A stretch of 64,000 bases of DNA, from positions 124,001-188,000 of the forward strand of contig CAVWCW010000027.1 in NCBI GenBank assembly GCA_963753615.1. Direction: 5' to 3'. The notes under the pieces are model-generated. The model did no database searches. It saw only the letters and a list, made by a program, of their open reading frames with translations, and was not told the origin of the DNA. Numbering within the stretch: position 1 is the first letter of the stretch; the number at the start of each line of letters is the position of its first letter. The position numbers were made by a program, and so were the translations under genes. Positions 26,338-36,033 of this stretch are shown here, piece by piece. This DNA comes from CAVWCW01 sp963753615 (GTDB lineage Bacteria > Pseudomonadota > Gammaproteobacteria > Chromatiales > Chromatiaceae).

Positions 26338-27686
26338 GCATAATAGAAGCCATCCATCTCCGCCTCGCCGGGCAGGGTTTGGCGGCCGACGGCCCGGGCA
26401 TGCCCCCAGGACGCCGCGATCGGCCGCTCCCGGGCCTCCGGGCAGCGCTGCAGGAAGGCCTGCAGTTGCCGCTCGTTTTCGTCAGGTATCAGGGAACAGG
26501 TGGCGTACAACAGTATGCCCCCGGGCGCCAGCAAGGGCCAGACCGCATCGAGCATCCGGGTCTGGCTCCGGGCCAGCCCGGCAAAGTCGGCCTTGCGCCG
26601 CAACAACCGGATGTCGGGATGGCGCCGGATGACCCCGGTGGCGGAACAGGGGACGTCGAGCAGGATGCGCTGGAAAGGCTTAGCCGCCCAATCCCCGGTC
26701 GGGGCCCCGGCGTCGCCTTGACAGACCCGGGCCTGCAGACGCAATCGCCGCAGGTTGTCGTGCACGCGCTGCAAGCGCTGGGAGTCCAGGTCCAAGGCTA
26801 CCAGCTCGGAGAGCCCCGGCTCGGCCTCCAACAGGTGCCCGGTCTTTCCGCCCGGGGCGGCACAAGCGTCCAACACCCGCTGACCCGGCGCCAGATCGAG
26901 CAGGCCTGCGGCCAGCTGAGCGCCTGCGTCCTGCACCGAAGCCGCTCCCTCCGCGAAGCCGGGCAGGCGTTCCACCTCTACCGCATGCTCCAGCACCAGG
27001 GCGCTCGGCGCCGGGTCCAAGGCCCGCGCCGGAAGCCCGGCCTCGGCGAGGCGTTCTAGGTAAGCGTCACGGCTGCCCTGGGCGAGGTTGACCCGCAGGG
27101 TCATGGGCGGGCGCTGATTGCAGGCATCGAGAATCGCCTCCCAACGCTCGGGCCAGGCCGCTTGAAGCGCCTCCAGCAACCACGCCGGCGAGGCATGCTG
27201 GAGAGCTGGATCGCGGTCGGCGGCGGCCAGCAGCTCCGCACGCTCGCGCTGGAAACGCCGCAGCACCCCGTTGACCAGCCCCACGGCCCACGGCTTGCCG
27301 AGCCGACGCGCCAACTCCACCGTCTCGGCCAGCGCGGCATGGGGCGGGATGCGGGTGTAGAGCAGCTGGTAGAGGCCGAGTTGTATAAGCAGCCCCAGGT
27401 CCCGATCCCGGGGCTTCAGGGGCCGCCGCAGCATCGCGCCGGTCAGGCCCTGGAGGCGGAAGTGCCAGCGCAGGCAACCGTAGCAGAGTTCCTGCAACAG
27501 GGCCCGGTCCGCGGGAGCGGGCAGGCACTCCTGGGCCGCCGGCAGCAGGTCGTTCAGTGACTGGCCGCCCAGGACCACCCGGCTTAGCAGCTGGAGTGCC
27601 AGCAGGCGCGGGTTGCCGCCGCTGCCGCCGGCGACGGGCTTGGGCGCTGCCTTAGCCAAAAGCCGCCCCTTCCAGGTCATGGGCAT
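26319..27686 (-). CDS. rsmB: 16S rRNA (cytosine-967-C5)-methyltransferase RsmB
   Basis: 455 residues: N-terminal NusB-like RNA-binding domain (LLALQLLSRVVLGGQSLNDL, GLYQLLYTRIPPHAALAETV) and a Rossmann methyltransferase. SAM motif DACAAPGGKTGHLLE, the LLDVPCSATGVIRRHPDI motif with one conserved Cys, and LLYATCSLIPDEN with the second Cys are all present. It methylates C967 of 16S rRNA. The first ATG (27686) overlaps the end of fmt; a second ATG six bases on is equally possible. Confidence 0.95.
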   Translation of the reverse strand: MPMTWKGRLLAKAAPKPVAGGSGGNPRLLALQLLSRVVLGGQSLNDLLPAAQECLPAPADRALLQELCYGCLRWHFRLQGLTGAMLRRPLKPRDRDLGLLIQLGLYQLLYTRIPPHAALAETVELARRLGKPWAVGLVNGVLRRFQRERAELLAAADRDPALQHASPAWLLEALQAAWPERWEAILDACNQRPPMTLRVNLAQGSRDAYLERLAEAGLPARALDPAPSALVLEHAVEVERLPGFAEGAASVQDAGAQLAAGLLDLAPGQRVLDACAAPGGKTGHLLEAEPGLSELVALDLDSQRLQRVHDNLRRLRLQARVCQGDAGAPTGDWAAKPFQRILLDVPCSATGVIRRHPDIRLLRRKADFAGLARSQTRMLDAVWPLLAPGGILLYATCSLIPDENERQLQAFLQRCPEARERPIAASWGHARAVGRQTLPGEAEMDGFYYACLEKI

Positions 27687-28590
27687 TCAGGAAATCGCCA
27701 GCGGCCAGGGCCTTTTTACCCGGCAACTGCAGGCGCCGAATCAGCAGCCGGCCATCACCTGTGGCCACTTCGATTCCCGCCCGCCCACCATTAAGCACCT
27801 GCCCGGGCGAATCGTCGGGTGCTCCTGGCAACGCACGGGCCTCCCAGATTCGCAGTACCTTGCCAGCGTAACCGGTCTGCGCCACCGGCCAGGGGTTGAA
27901 GGCCCGCACCTGGCGCTCGATTTCCAGCGCCGGGCGCGCCCAGTCGATCTCCGCCTCGGCCTTGTCGAGCTTGCGGGCATAGCAGGCCCCGGCGGCATCC
28001 TGCTGCACCGGGGTCAGGGACCGATCTGCAATGCCGGGCAAGGCCTCCATCAGCGCCCGCGCGCCCAACTCGGAGAGCCGGTCGTGCAGTTCGCCCCCGG
28101 TCTCGCCGGGACCGATTGGGCAACGGAGGCGATACAGCATCGGGCCGGTATCCAGCCCCTCGTCCATCTCCATGATGGTGACTCCGGTCTCAGTGTCGCC
28201 GGCCAGCAGCGCGCGCTGGATCGGAGCCGCCCCACGCCAGCGCGGCAGCAGGGAGGCGTGGATATTGACGCAGCCCAGGCGCGGTGCCGCCAGTATACGG
28301 GCCGGCAGCAGCAAGCCGTAGGCGACCACCACCATCAGGTCGGCCTGCAGCGCTTCCAGCGTGGCCAGGTCGGACTCGGCGCGAAAATTCGTCGGCTGGA
28401 AAACCGCAAGCCCTCGCTCCAGGGCCAGCCGTTTGACCGGGCTCGGGGTGAGCTTGCGGCCTCGCCCCGCCGGGCGGTCGGGTTGGGTGTAGACCGCCGC
28501 CAACTCGTGGCCGGCGTCGAGAAGGGCCTGCAGCGGCGGCACCGAAAACTCCGGGGTGCCGGCAAAGACGACGCGCAGCGGTGGGTTCAT
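27652..28590 (-). CDS. fmt: methionyl-tRNA formyltransferase
   Basis: 312 residues starting MNPPLRVVFAGTPEFSVPPL. The catalytic region has CVNIHASLLPRWRGAAPIQR with its active-site His, and the C-terminal domain (WPVAQTGYAGKVLRIWEA) binds the tRNA. It formylates initiator Met-tRNA. GGGGAG precedes the ATG at 28590. It lies between def, whose product removes the formyl group, and rsmB, in the standard order. Confidence 0.95.
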   Translation of the reverse strand: MNPPLRVVFAGTPEFSVPPLQALLDAGHELAAVYTQPDRPAGRGRKLTPSPVKRLALERGLAVFQPTNFRAESDLATLEALQADLMVVVAYGLLLPARILAAPRLGCVNIHASLLPRWRGAAPIQRALLAGDTETGVTIMEMDEGLDTGPMLYRLRCPIGPGETGGELHDRLSELGARALMEALPGIADRSLTPVQQDAAGACYARKLDKAEAEIDWARPALEIERQVRAFNPWPVAQTGYAGKVLRIWEARALPGAPDDSPGQVLNGGRAGIEVATGDGRLLIRRLQLPGKKALAAGDFLNAHDLEGAAFG

Positions 28591-28692
28591 TACGCGGACT
28601 CCCCTATACAGCGGGCGACGGGCTGCCCATACCGGGACCAAAGTCGCAGCAACGGCGACCCGCGCGGGCTACCCTTAGAAGTGTAATTTGAA

Positions 28693-29226
28693 TCAGATCG
28701 CTCGGCGGCCCGCTGCGGGCGCGGCGCTGCCTTGGCGCTCTTCCTTCTCCAGTTTCTTGCGGATCCGCTGGCGTTTGAGATTGGATAGGTAGTCGACGAA
28801 CAACTTGCCGTCGAGGTGATCGATCTCGTGCTGGATGCAAACCGCAAGCAAGCCGTCAGCGTCCATTTCGAAAGGTTCGCCGTTGCGGTCCAGCGCACGC
28901 ACGCGCACCCGTTCGGCGCGGGTGACGCTATCGAACACGCCGGGGACCGAAAGGCAACCCTCGTCCGTGACCTCGGAGCCCTCCGCCAGCAGGATCTCGG
29001 GGTTGATCAGGGAAAGAGGCTCACTCTGGTCGTCGGAGACATCGATCACGACCACCCGCTTGGCGACATTGACCTGGGTCGCCGCCAAGCCGATGCCGGG
29101 GGCTTGGTACATGGTGTCGAACATGTCGTCGACGAGGGCGGCGACGGCGGTGTCGACCGTCTCTACCGGCGCGGCCCGGTTACGCAGACGCGGATCGGGA
29201 AATCGGAGAATATCGAGAATTGCCAT
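28693..29226 (-). CDS. def: peptide deformylase
   Basis: 177 residues with the three deformylase motifs: GIGLAATQV, EGCLSVPG and QHEIDHLDGKLF, giving the Cys and two His metal ligands and the catalytic Glu. It removes formyl groups from nascent proteins. The ATG at 29226 (MAILDILRFPDPRLR) is the family start. The C-terminus has a short basic extension. It is the first gene of the leftward def-fmt-rsmB-DUF4390-ntrYX-trkAH run and is divergent from the LysM gene. Confidence 0.95.
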   Translation of the reverse strand: MAILDILRFPDPRLRNRAAPVETVDTAVAALVDDMFDTMYQAPGIGLAATQVNVAKRVVVIDVSDDQSEPLSLINPEILLAEGSEVTDEGCLSVPGVFDSVTRAERVRVRALDRNGEPFEMDADGLLAVCIQHEIDHLDGKLFVDYLSNLKRQRIRKKLEKEERQGSAAPAAGRRAI

Positions 29227-29310
29227 TTGGTTTTCCGAAAGCCTATGGAACAAGGATAGAAAATTGCACTAAGATTATGATGATACAAGAAACGCGACGG
29301 GAAAATAACT

Positions 29311-29338
29311 TTGAACCTGCATTGGTTTTGTCTACACT
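29311..29338 (+). promoter_or_regulatory. sigma-70 promoter of the LysM gene
   Basis: TTGAAC (29311-29316) and TACACT (29333-29338) with 16 bp between lie 30 bp before the LysM start codon, within the AT-rich def/LysM divergent region. Confidence 0.6.
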
Positions 29339-29368
29339 CGACCCGTTGAAATCAAAAAAAGGGCTGTC

Positions 29369-30409
29369 ATGGGGGCTGTAATGGATAGAATTCGTCACTT
29401 GGTTGCAGGGCTCTTGTTGTCCCTGCTCACCTGCGTACCGGCCCTCGCAGCGCCGGCCCTGAACCCGGATCACCCGGACCACTACGTGGTACAGCGCGGC
29501 GACACCCTTTGGGACATCGCCTCCAGCTTCCTGCTCGAGCCCTGGCGTTGGCCGGAGATCTGGCAGGTCAACCCACAGATCGCCAATCCGCACCTCATCT
29601 ATCCTGGCGACGAACTGTCCTTGGTCTACTTAGACGGGAAACCGTTGCTGCAGGTGCGCCGCGGCAAGGCGCGCCTTTCCCCGCAGGTCCGCCGCAGCCC
29701 GCTCGATGGAGCGATTCCGGCCATCCCGATCGACGCCATCAAACAGTTCCTGTCACGCCAGTACGTGGCCGATGCGGCGGAGTTGAACGCCGCCCCGTAT
29801 CTGGTCGGCTTCGTCGACGAACATATCGTCGGCGGCTCCGGCGATGCCATCTACGTGCGCGGCATCCCGGCCGATGACAGCCAAACGTCGTTTCAGATCG
29901 TCAGACCCGGAAAGCCGTACAAAGATCCCGATACCGGCGAGATCCTGGGCTACAAAGCCGTTTACATCGGGCGCGCCGAATTGGAGCGCGGCGGCGACCC
30001 GGCCAAGCTGAGGGTAGAACGGAGCCAGTTGGAGACCGCTATCGGAGACCTCCTGTTTCCGGACACCGAGGAGATCCCACTGACGGCCTTTCACCCCAAG
30101 GCGCCGGACCAGTTCGTCGAGGGCAAGATCATCGACGTGCTGGGCGGCGTTACCGAAATCGGCCAGTACCAGACGGTGGTGCTCAACCGCGGCGCCGACG
30201 ACGGACTGCAGAACGGAGACGTGCTTGAGGTCCTGCAAGGCGGTTTCCGGGAGCGCGACCGGGTAGCCGGAGGCAGTTACCGGCGCCCGCTGGAAGAGGC
30301 GGGAATCCTGATGGTGTACTGGACTTATCCGCGTATCAGCTTCGGACTGATCATGTACGCCAACAAGGCCCTGCATGTGCTGGATACGGTGCGCAGCCCC
30401 GATCTCTGA
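29369..30409 (+). CDS. LysM peptidoglycan-binding protein
   Basis: 346 residues. A signal peptide (HLVAGLLLSLLTCVPALA) is followed by one LysM domain (HYVVQRGDTLWDIASSFL, VNPQIANPHLIYPGDEL), then about 250 residues with GYKAVYIGRAEL and a C-terminal beta-rich part (VVLNRGADDGLQNGDVLEV). The family is secreted and binds peptidoglycan; its exact role is unknown. It is conserved upstream of dprA in gammaproteobacteria. ATG 29369 has AGGG upstream; ATG 29381 is also possible. Confidence 0.88.
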   Translation: MGAVMDRIRHLVAGLLLSLLTCVPALAAPALNPDHPDHYVVQRGDTLWDIASSFLLEPWRWPEIWQVNPQIANPHLIYPGDELSLVYLDGKPLLQVRRGKARLSPQVRRSPLDGAIPAIPIDAIKQFLSRQYVADAAELNAAPYLVGFVDEHIVGGSGDAIYVRGIPADDSQTSFQIVRPGKPYKDPDTGEILGYKAVYIGRAELERGGDPAKLRVERSQLETAIGDLLFPDTEEIPLTAFHPKAPDQFVEGKIIDVLGGVTEIGQYQTVVLNRGADDGLQNGDVLEVLQGGFRERDRVAGGSYRRPLEEAGILMVYWTYPRISFGLIMYANKALHVLDTVRSPDL

Positions 30410-30441
30410 GGTCTTGCCTGTATCGGGAATCCGCTACCGGC

Positions 30442-31575
30442 ATGAATGACCGCCCCGTCCAGAGGGGCGGCCCAGACGACGCCGAAAGCTGGCTGTTTCT
30501 GCTTCACGCCCCCGGCATCGGCAGCCGCACCTTCGGGCGCCTGCTCGCGGCCTTGGGCACGCCCGCGGCGATACTGGCCAGCCCGCGCCGGGAACTGGAG
30601 GCACTGGGTTTGAAGGCGCCGGCCCTGGATTACCTTTCGGCCCGCGACCGCGACAGCCTGCGGGCCGACTTGGACTGGCTCGAACAACCCAACAACCACC
30701 TGCTGACCCTGGAACACTCGGACTATCCCGACCTGCTCAGGGAGATCCCGGACCCGCCGCCGCTGTTGTTCGTGCACGGAGACCCGGCCATGTTGAGCGC
30801 CCCCCAGATCGCCATCGTCGGTACGCGCAATCCATCGACCCCGGGGCGCGAAACCGCCCAGGGTTTCGCCCGCTTACTGGCCGGAGCCGGGCTCACGGTG
30901 ACCAGCGGCATGGCCCTGGGCATAGACGCCGCCGCCCACGAGGGCGCGCTTGGCGCCGGCACGACCCTGGCGGTCACAGGTACCGGCCTGGACCGGGTCT
31001 ACCCGGCCCGCCACCGGGAATTGGCCCACCGCATCGCCGCCAACGGGGCCCTGGTGTCCGAATTTCCGCCCGGCACCCCCCCAACTGCCCAGAACTTCCC
31101 GCGCCGCAACCGCATCATCAGCGGCCTCAGCCTGGGCACGCTGGTCGTCGAAGCGGCCCTGCGTAGCGGCTCCCTGATTACCGCCCGTTGTGCCGCCGAG
31201 CAGGGCCGGGAAGTATTCGCCATCCCCGGCTCTATCCACAACCCGCTGGCCCGAGGCTGTCACGCCCTGATCCGTCAAGGCGCCAAGCTGGTGGAGACCG
31301 GCGCCGACATCATAGAGGAGCTGGGCGCCCTGCTGGGGGGGCTCGACGCCGCCGCCGACACCCCTGCGACGGAGCCGCCCGCGGCCCGCGAGCTGGATCC
31401 GGAATACCAGCGACTGCTGGAGCAGCTCGGCTACGACCCGGTTCCAGTGGATCTGCTGGTGCAGCGCACAGGATTGACGGCGGAAGCGGTTTCCTCCATG
31501 CTGCTGATCCTTGAGCTGGAAGGGCAGGTGGCTGCGCTGGCCGGCGGCCGATACTGCCGCAGCCGGGGCGGATGA
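30442..31575 (+). CDS. dprA: DNA processing protein DprA (Smf)
   Basis: 377 residues. The Rossmann-like core is visible: IAIVGTRNPSTPGRETAQGF, VTSGMALGIDAAAHEGAL, FPRRNRIISGLSLGTLVVEA and AAEQGREVFAIPGSIHNP. A helix-hairpin-helix-type N-terminus (LHAPGIGSRTFGRLLAALGT) and a C-terminal winged-helix (DLLVQRTGLTAEAVSSMLLI) frame it. DprA loads RecA on incoming single strands during transformation; with comM and pilU it suggests natural competence. Confidence 0.95.
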   Translation: MNDRPVQRGGPDDAESWLFLLHAPGIGSRTFGRLLAALGTPAAILASPRRELEALGLKAPALDYLSARDRDSLRADLDWLEQPNNHLLTLEHSDYPDLLREIPDPPPLLFVHGDPAMLSAPQIAIVGTRNPSTPGRETAQGFARLLAGAGLTVTSGMALGIDAAAHEGALGAGTTLAVTGTGLDRVYPARHRELAHRIAANGALVSEFPPGTPPTAQNFPRRNRIISGLSLGTLVVEAALRSGSLITARCAAEQGREVFAIPGSIHNPLARGCHALIRQGAKLVETGADIIEELGALLGGLDAAADTPATEPPAARELDPEYQRLLEQLGYDPVPVDLLVQRTGLTAEAVSSMLLILELEGQVAALAGGRYCRSRGG

Positions 31576-31580
31576 GCCAC

Positions 31581-31600
31581 GGGCGGGACGTTTCCCGCCC
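31581..31600 (+). other. hairpin between dprA and smg
   Basis: GGGCGGGA (31581-31588), four bases, TCCCGCCC (31593-31600) form a perfect 8-bp stem just after the dprA stop codon and 25 bases before smg. No T run follows, so it may lower read-through or stabilise the upstream mRNA rather than terminate. Confidence 0.5.
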
Positions 31601-31625
31601 TGCTGCCGTGAAACGAGGACAGCAA

Positions 31626-32102
31626 ATGAATGATTACGTGGTCGATGTCCTGATTTATCTCTACGAGAACTACATGGGCGGCGAGGAGACTCCCCCCCCG
31701 GACCAGAGCGAGCTGCACGACGAGCTCGCCGAAGCCGGCTTCCCGCAGGAGGAGATCGAAAAGGCCTTCCAATGGCTGGACGAACTCGCGGACCAGCAAC
31801 GCACTCCCAGCCTGGTGGCGCCTCGCCGCTGGTCGTTCCGCCAGTTCTCGGCGCAGGAGATTCGGCGCCTGGATACCGATGCACGGGGATTGCTAATGTT
31901 CCTGGAGCAGAACGCAATCCTTGATCAGGAAGGACGCGAGATGGTGATCGAGCGCGCCATGGCGCTGGATTCCCCGCAAATCACCGTCGAGGAGCTGAAG
32001 TGGGTGGTCCTGCTGGTGTTGATGAACCGCCCCGGACAGGAGGCCGCCTTCGCCCATATGGAGGATTTGGTATACAGCGAAACCCCTGCATACCTGCACT
32101 GA
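31626..32102 (+). CDS. smg: Smg family protein (DUF494)
   Basis: 158 residues starting MNDYVVDVLIYLYENYM, with FPQEEIEKAFQWLDELADQQ and EELKWVVLLVLMNRPGQEAA typical of Smg. The function is unknown; the gene is conserved between dprA and topA in gammaproteobacteria. ATG 31626 has GAGGA upstream and gives the family N-terminus; an in-frame ATG at 31572 would add 18 unlikely residues. Confidence 0.9.
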   Translation: MNDYVVDVLIYLYENYMGGEETPPPDQSELHDELAEAGFPQEEIEKAFQWLDELADQQRTPSLVAPRRWSFRQFSAQEIRRLDTDARGLLMFLEQNAILDQEGREMVIERAMALDSPQITVEELKWVVLLVLMNRPGQEAAFAHMEDLVYSETPAYLH

Positions 32103-32175
32103 CTCAAGCGCACCCCAACCCGCGGCTACCGACCGGAGCCACGGACGGCCGCCCTCCAACCGGCTAGCAAATACC

Positions 32176-34467
32176 ATGAATCTGGTAATCGTCGAATCCC
32201 CCGCAAAAGCCAAGACCATCGAGAAATACCTGGGTAAGGACTTCTCCGTGCTGGCCTCCTACGGCCACGTGCGCGACCTGGTGCCAAAGGAAGGCGCAGT
32301 GGACCCGCAACAGGGATTTCGCATGCAATATCAGGCGATCGACAAGAACGACCGCCACGTCCAGGCCATCGCCAAAGCAATGCGCAAGTCCGACGCCCTA
32401 TACCTGGCGACGGACCCGGACCGCGAAGGCGAGGCGATCTCCTGGCACCTGTTCGAATTGCTCAAGGCGCGGCGCATCCTCAAGGACAAGCCGGTGTACC
32501 GCGTGGTGTTCAACGAAATCACCAAGCGCGCCATCCAAGAGGCCATGGAGCACCCGCGGGAACTCTCAATGGACCTGGTCAACGCCCAACAGGCGCGCCG
32601 GGCCCTAGACTACTTGGTCGGCTTCAATCTATCGCCCCTGCTATGGAAGAAGGTGCGGCGCGGCCTGTCCGCGGGCCGGGTGCAGAGCCCGGCGTTGCGC
32701 CTGATCGTCGAACGCGAGCTGGAAATCGAGGCGTTTGAGCGGCGCGAATATTGGACCATCGAGGCCGATGCGGCCCAGGGCGAGCGCCCGATCGGCGCCC
32801 GCCTGACGCGCTACCAGGGCGAGAAAATGGAGCAGTTCAGCATCACCGACGAGGCCGCTGCGAGCAGCGCCCGGGGCCGACTGCTGGAAGCCGGCAACGG
32901 CGAGTTGCTGGTGCACAAGGTGGAAAAGAAGCAACGCCGGCGCAATCCGGCGGCACCTTTCATCACCTCGACCCTGCAGCAGGAGGCGGCGCGCAAGCTC
33001 GGCTACACCGCCCAGCGCACCATGCGCCTGGCCCAGCAGCTGTACGAGGGCATCGACATCGGCGGCGGTGCGGTCGGCCTGATCACCTATATGCGCACCG
33101 ACTCGGTGCACCTGGCGGACGAGGCGGTGGTCGAGATCCGCGGCTACATCCGGGAACGCTTCGGCAATGATGATCTACCGGAGCAGCCGCGTCAGTACAA
33201 AACCAAGGCGAAGAACGCCCAGGAGGCCCACGAGGCGATCCGCCCCACCTCGGTTCTGCGCACCCCTCAGGAACTGCAGACGCATCTGACCAAGGATCAG
33301 TTCCGCCTCTACGAACTGGTGTGGAAGCGCTCCGTCGCCTCCCAGATGATGCACGCCACCATCCACACGGTAGCGGTGGATCTGGCCTGCGGCGATCCCG
33401 GCAACCTGTTCCGCGCCACCGGCTCCACCATCGCCAAGCCAGGCTTTATGGCGCTATATCTTGAGGGGGTGGATGACGCACAGGCGGGCGACAGCGACGA
33501 AAAGATGCTGCCGCCCCTGCGCGAGGGCGAAACCCTGACGCTGCGCGGCATCCGCCCGGAACAACACTTCACCGAGCCGCCGCCGCGCTACACCGAGGCC
33601 AGTCTGGTGAAGTCTCTGGAAGAACACGGCATCGGACGCCCCTCCACCTACGCCTCCATCATCTCCACCCTCCAGGACCGCGAATACGTGACCTTGGACA
33701 AAAAGCGCTTCGAGCCCACCGACGTCGGGCGCGTGGTCAACCGCTTTCTCACCGATTACTTCCAGCGCTACGTCGACTATGACTTCACCGCCAAGCTGGA
33801 GGACGAATTGGACGCGGTGTCCCGGGGCGAAGGGGAATGGGTGCCCCTGCTGCAGCAGTTCTGGACCCCGTTCAAATCGCAGATCGACCACACCGAGGAG
33901 AACGTCAAGCGCAGCGACGTCACCCACGAGGCGATGGACGAAAAGTGCCCGGAATGCGGCAGCCAACTGTCGATCCGACTCGGCCGCCACGGCCGCTTCG
34001 TCGGCTGCACCAACTACCCGGAATGCAGCTATACCCGGGACCTTAATCCGGAGCGCCAGGCGGCCCAGGAGCCGGAGGTGGTCAAGGATCGCCAGTGCCC
34101 CGAGTGCGGCTCGGAACTGCTGATCAAGACCGGCCGCTACGGCAAGTTCATCGGCTGCTCCGGCTACCCGAAATGCCGCTTTATCGAGCCGTTGGAAAAG
34201 CCCACCGAGACCGGGGTCCCTTGTCCCCAGTGCCAAAAGGGCAGTCTGCTTAAGCGCAAATCCCGGCGCGGCAAGATCTTCTACTCCTGCTCCACCTATC
34301 CCGATTGCGACTACGCGGTGTGGAACGAGCCCCTGAGCGAGCCCTGCCCCCAGTGTGGCTGGCCGGTCCTGACCCTCAAGACTACCAAGAGCCGGGGCAC
34401 GGAAAAGGTCTGTCCGCAACGCGATTGCAGCTATTCCGAGTCGGTGGAGGCCGACGAGGCGGGTTGA
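32176..34467 (+). CDS. topA: DNA topoisomerase I
   Basis: 763 residues. An N-terminal Toprim domain (MNLVIVESPAKAKTIEKYLG, ATDPDREGEAISWHL), the catalytic core with Tyr305 in GLITYMRTDSVHL, and four C-terminal Cys4 zinc-ribbon modules, starting at CPECGSQLS, CPECGSELL, CPQCQKGSL and CPQCGWPVL. It relaxes negative supercoils in a type IA reaction. The E. coli enzyme is longer (865) because it has extra C-terminal ribbon domains. The smg-topA-tsaC order is conserved. Confidence 0.95.
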   Translation: MNLVIVESPAKAKTIEKYLGKDFSVLASYGHVRDLVPKEGAVDPQQGFRMQYQAIDKNDRHVQAIAKAMRKSDALYLATDPDREGEAISWHLFELLKARRILKDKPVYRVVFNEITKRAIQEAMEHPRELSMDLVNAQQARRALDYLVGFNLSPLLWKKVRRGLSAGRVQSPALRLIVERELEIEAFERREYWTIEADAAQGERPIGARLTRYQGEKMEQFSITDEAAASSARGRLLEAGNGELLVHKVEKKQRRRNPAAPFITSTLQQEAARKLGYTAQRTMRLAQQLYEGIDIGGGAVGLITYMRTDSVHLADEAVVEIRGYIRERFGNDDLPEQPRQYKTKAKNAQEAHEAIRPTSVLRTPQELQTHLTKDQFRLYELVWKRSVASQMMHATIHTVAVDLACGDPGNLFRATGSTIAKPGFMALYLEGVDDAQAGDSDEKMLPPLREGETLTLRGIRPEQHFTEPPPRYTEASLVKSLEEHGIGRPSTYASIISTLQDREYVTLDKKRFEPTDVGRVVNRFLTDYFQRYVDYDFTAKLEDELDAVSRGEGEWVPLLQQFWTPFKSQIDHTEENVKRSDVTHEAMDEKCPECGSQLSIRLGRHGRFVGCTNYPECSYTRDLNPERQAAQEPEVVKDRQCPECGSELLIKTGRYGKFIGCSGYPKCRFIEPLEKPTETGVPCPQCQKGSLLKRKSRRGKIFYSCSTYPDCDYAVWNEPLSEPCPQCGWPVLTLKTTKSRGTEKVCPQRDCSYSESVEADEAG

Positions 34468-34496
34468 ACGGCAACCGCTCTTAGTCTGCGCCCGCG

Positions 34497-35078
34497 GTGA
34501 GCCAGCCAGCGCCCCCCTACTCCCCCCCGTCCTGGCGGCTGCGCCAGGCTGCCCGTGTCCTGGCCGGCGGCGGTATCCTCGCCTACCCTACTGAAGCGGT
34601 GTTCGGCCTCGGCTGCGACCCCGACGACGCCTGGGCGGTGCAGCGCCTGCTCGCGCTCAAACAGCGCCCGGTGGAAAAGGGCCTGATCCTGATCGCCTCC
34701 GACTTCTCCCAGCTGGCTCCCTACGTACAGACGCTCCCCGAGCCGCGCATGACCGAGATCCTGGCCGGCTGGCCCGGGCCCGCGACCTGGCTGCTACCGG
34801 CAGCCCCGGAGACCCCCTACTGGCTGACCGGCACCCACGAAACGCTGGCGGTGCGGGTCACCGCCCACCCCCTGGCCCGGGCCCTGTGTCGCGCCTGGGG
34901 CGGGCCCCTGGTCTCCACCAGCGCCAACCCGGCTGGCGCGCCCCCCGCGCGCGGCGCGCTGCAGGTGCGCCGCTACTTCGGCGACCGCCTGGACCTCGTG
35001 CTCGCGGGCGCCCTGGGCGCTTTACGCCGGCCCACCAGTATCCGCGACGGCCGCAGCGGACGCCTGCTGCGGGCCTGA
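34497..35078 (+). CDS. tsaC: threonylcarbamoyl-AMP synthase TsaC
   Basis: 193 residues of the YrdC/Sua5 fold: LAYPTEAVFGLGCDPDD, LLALKQRPVEKGLILIA and GPLVSTSANPAGAPP. It makes threonylcarbamoyl-AMP for the t6A37 modification of ANN-decoding tRNAs. Start is GTG 34497, the first start codon in frame after topA. Length matches E. coli TsaC (190). hemF follows 27 bp later. Confidence 0.9.
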   Translation: MSQPAPPYSPPSWRLRQAARVLAGGGILAYPTEAVFGLGCDPDDAWAVQRLLALKQRPVEKGLILIASDFSQLAPYVQTLPEPRMTEILAGWPGPATWLLPAAPETPYWLTGTHETLAVRVTAHPLARALCRAWGGPLVSTSANPAGAPPARGALQVRRYFGDRLDLVLAGALGALRRPTSIRDGRSGRLLRA

Positions 35079-35105
35079 ACCCATGCCCGATAAGGAGAAC
35101 CTCCG

Positions 35106-36033
35106 ATGACCGACCAGCCCGACATCCAGGCGGTGAAAGATTACCTGCTGACGCTGCAGGAGCGCATCTGCAGCGCGGTCGAGCAGGCCGACGGCCAGGC
35201 TCGGTTCCGCGAGGACGCCTGGGATCGCGCCAACGGCGGCGGCGGACGCACCCGGGTCCTGAACGATGGGGCGGTGTTCGAGCAGGCCGGTATCAACTTC
35301 TCCCACGTCTTCGGCGAGCGCCTGCCGCCCTCGGCCAGCGCGCAGCGCCCGGAGTTGGCCGGGCGCGGTTTTCAGGCCATGGGGGTGTCCCTGGTACTGC
35401 ACCCGCGCAATCCCTATGTGCCCACCTCCCACGCCAATGTGCGCTTTTTCATTGCCGAGAAGCCGGGGGAGGCCCCGGTCTGGTGGTTCGGCGGCGGATT
35501 CGACCTCACCCCCTATTACGGCTTCGAGGAAGACGCCCGACACTGGCATCAGGTGGCCCATGACGCCTGCGCCCCGTTCGGCCCGGAACTCTACCCCCGC
35601 CTCAAGCGGTGGTGCGACGACTACTTCTACCTGCGCCACCGCGACGAGCCCCGCGGCATCGGCGGGTTGTTCTTCGACGATCTCAACGAGGGCGGGTTTC
35701 GCGCGCTGCTTTGCGATCACGCGCAGTATCGGCGACCACTACCTGCCGGCCTACCTGCCGATCGTCGAGCGCCGCAAGGACACGCCCTACGGTGCCCGCG
35801 AAACGGATTTCCAGCACTACCGGCGCGGGCGTTACGTAGAGTTCAATCTGGTCTACGACCGCGGCACCCTGTTCGGGCTGCAGTCCGGGGGGCGCACCGA
35901 GTCGATCCTGATGTCGCTGCCGCCACGGGTGAGCTGGCGCTACGACTGGCGGCCCGAGCCTGGCAGCCCCGAGGCGAGGCTGTACGAGGTGTTTCTCAAG
36001 CCGCGGGACTGGTACGCCGAGGGTTCGGACTGA
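35106..36033 (+). CDS. hemF: oxygen-dependent coproporphyrinogen III oxidase (frame broken once)
   Basis: The first 200 residues (ANGGGGRTRVLNDGAVFEQA, VWWFGGGFDLTPYYGFEED, GGLFFDDLNEGGF) and the last 100 (GDHYLPAYLPIVERRKDTP, GRYVEFNLVYDRGTLFGLQS, SWRYDWRPEPGS) are HemF. They are in different frames, with the switch near 35705-35712. The total of about 308 codons matches the family. One indel in an otherwise perfect gene is more likely an error than a real mutation. HemF makes protoporphyrinogen IX in aerobic haem synthesis. GAGAACCTCCG lies before the ATG. The stop TGA is inside the first GGACTGA heptamer of the following array. Confidence 0.92.
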
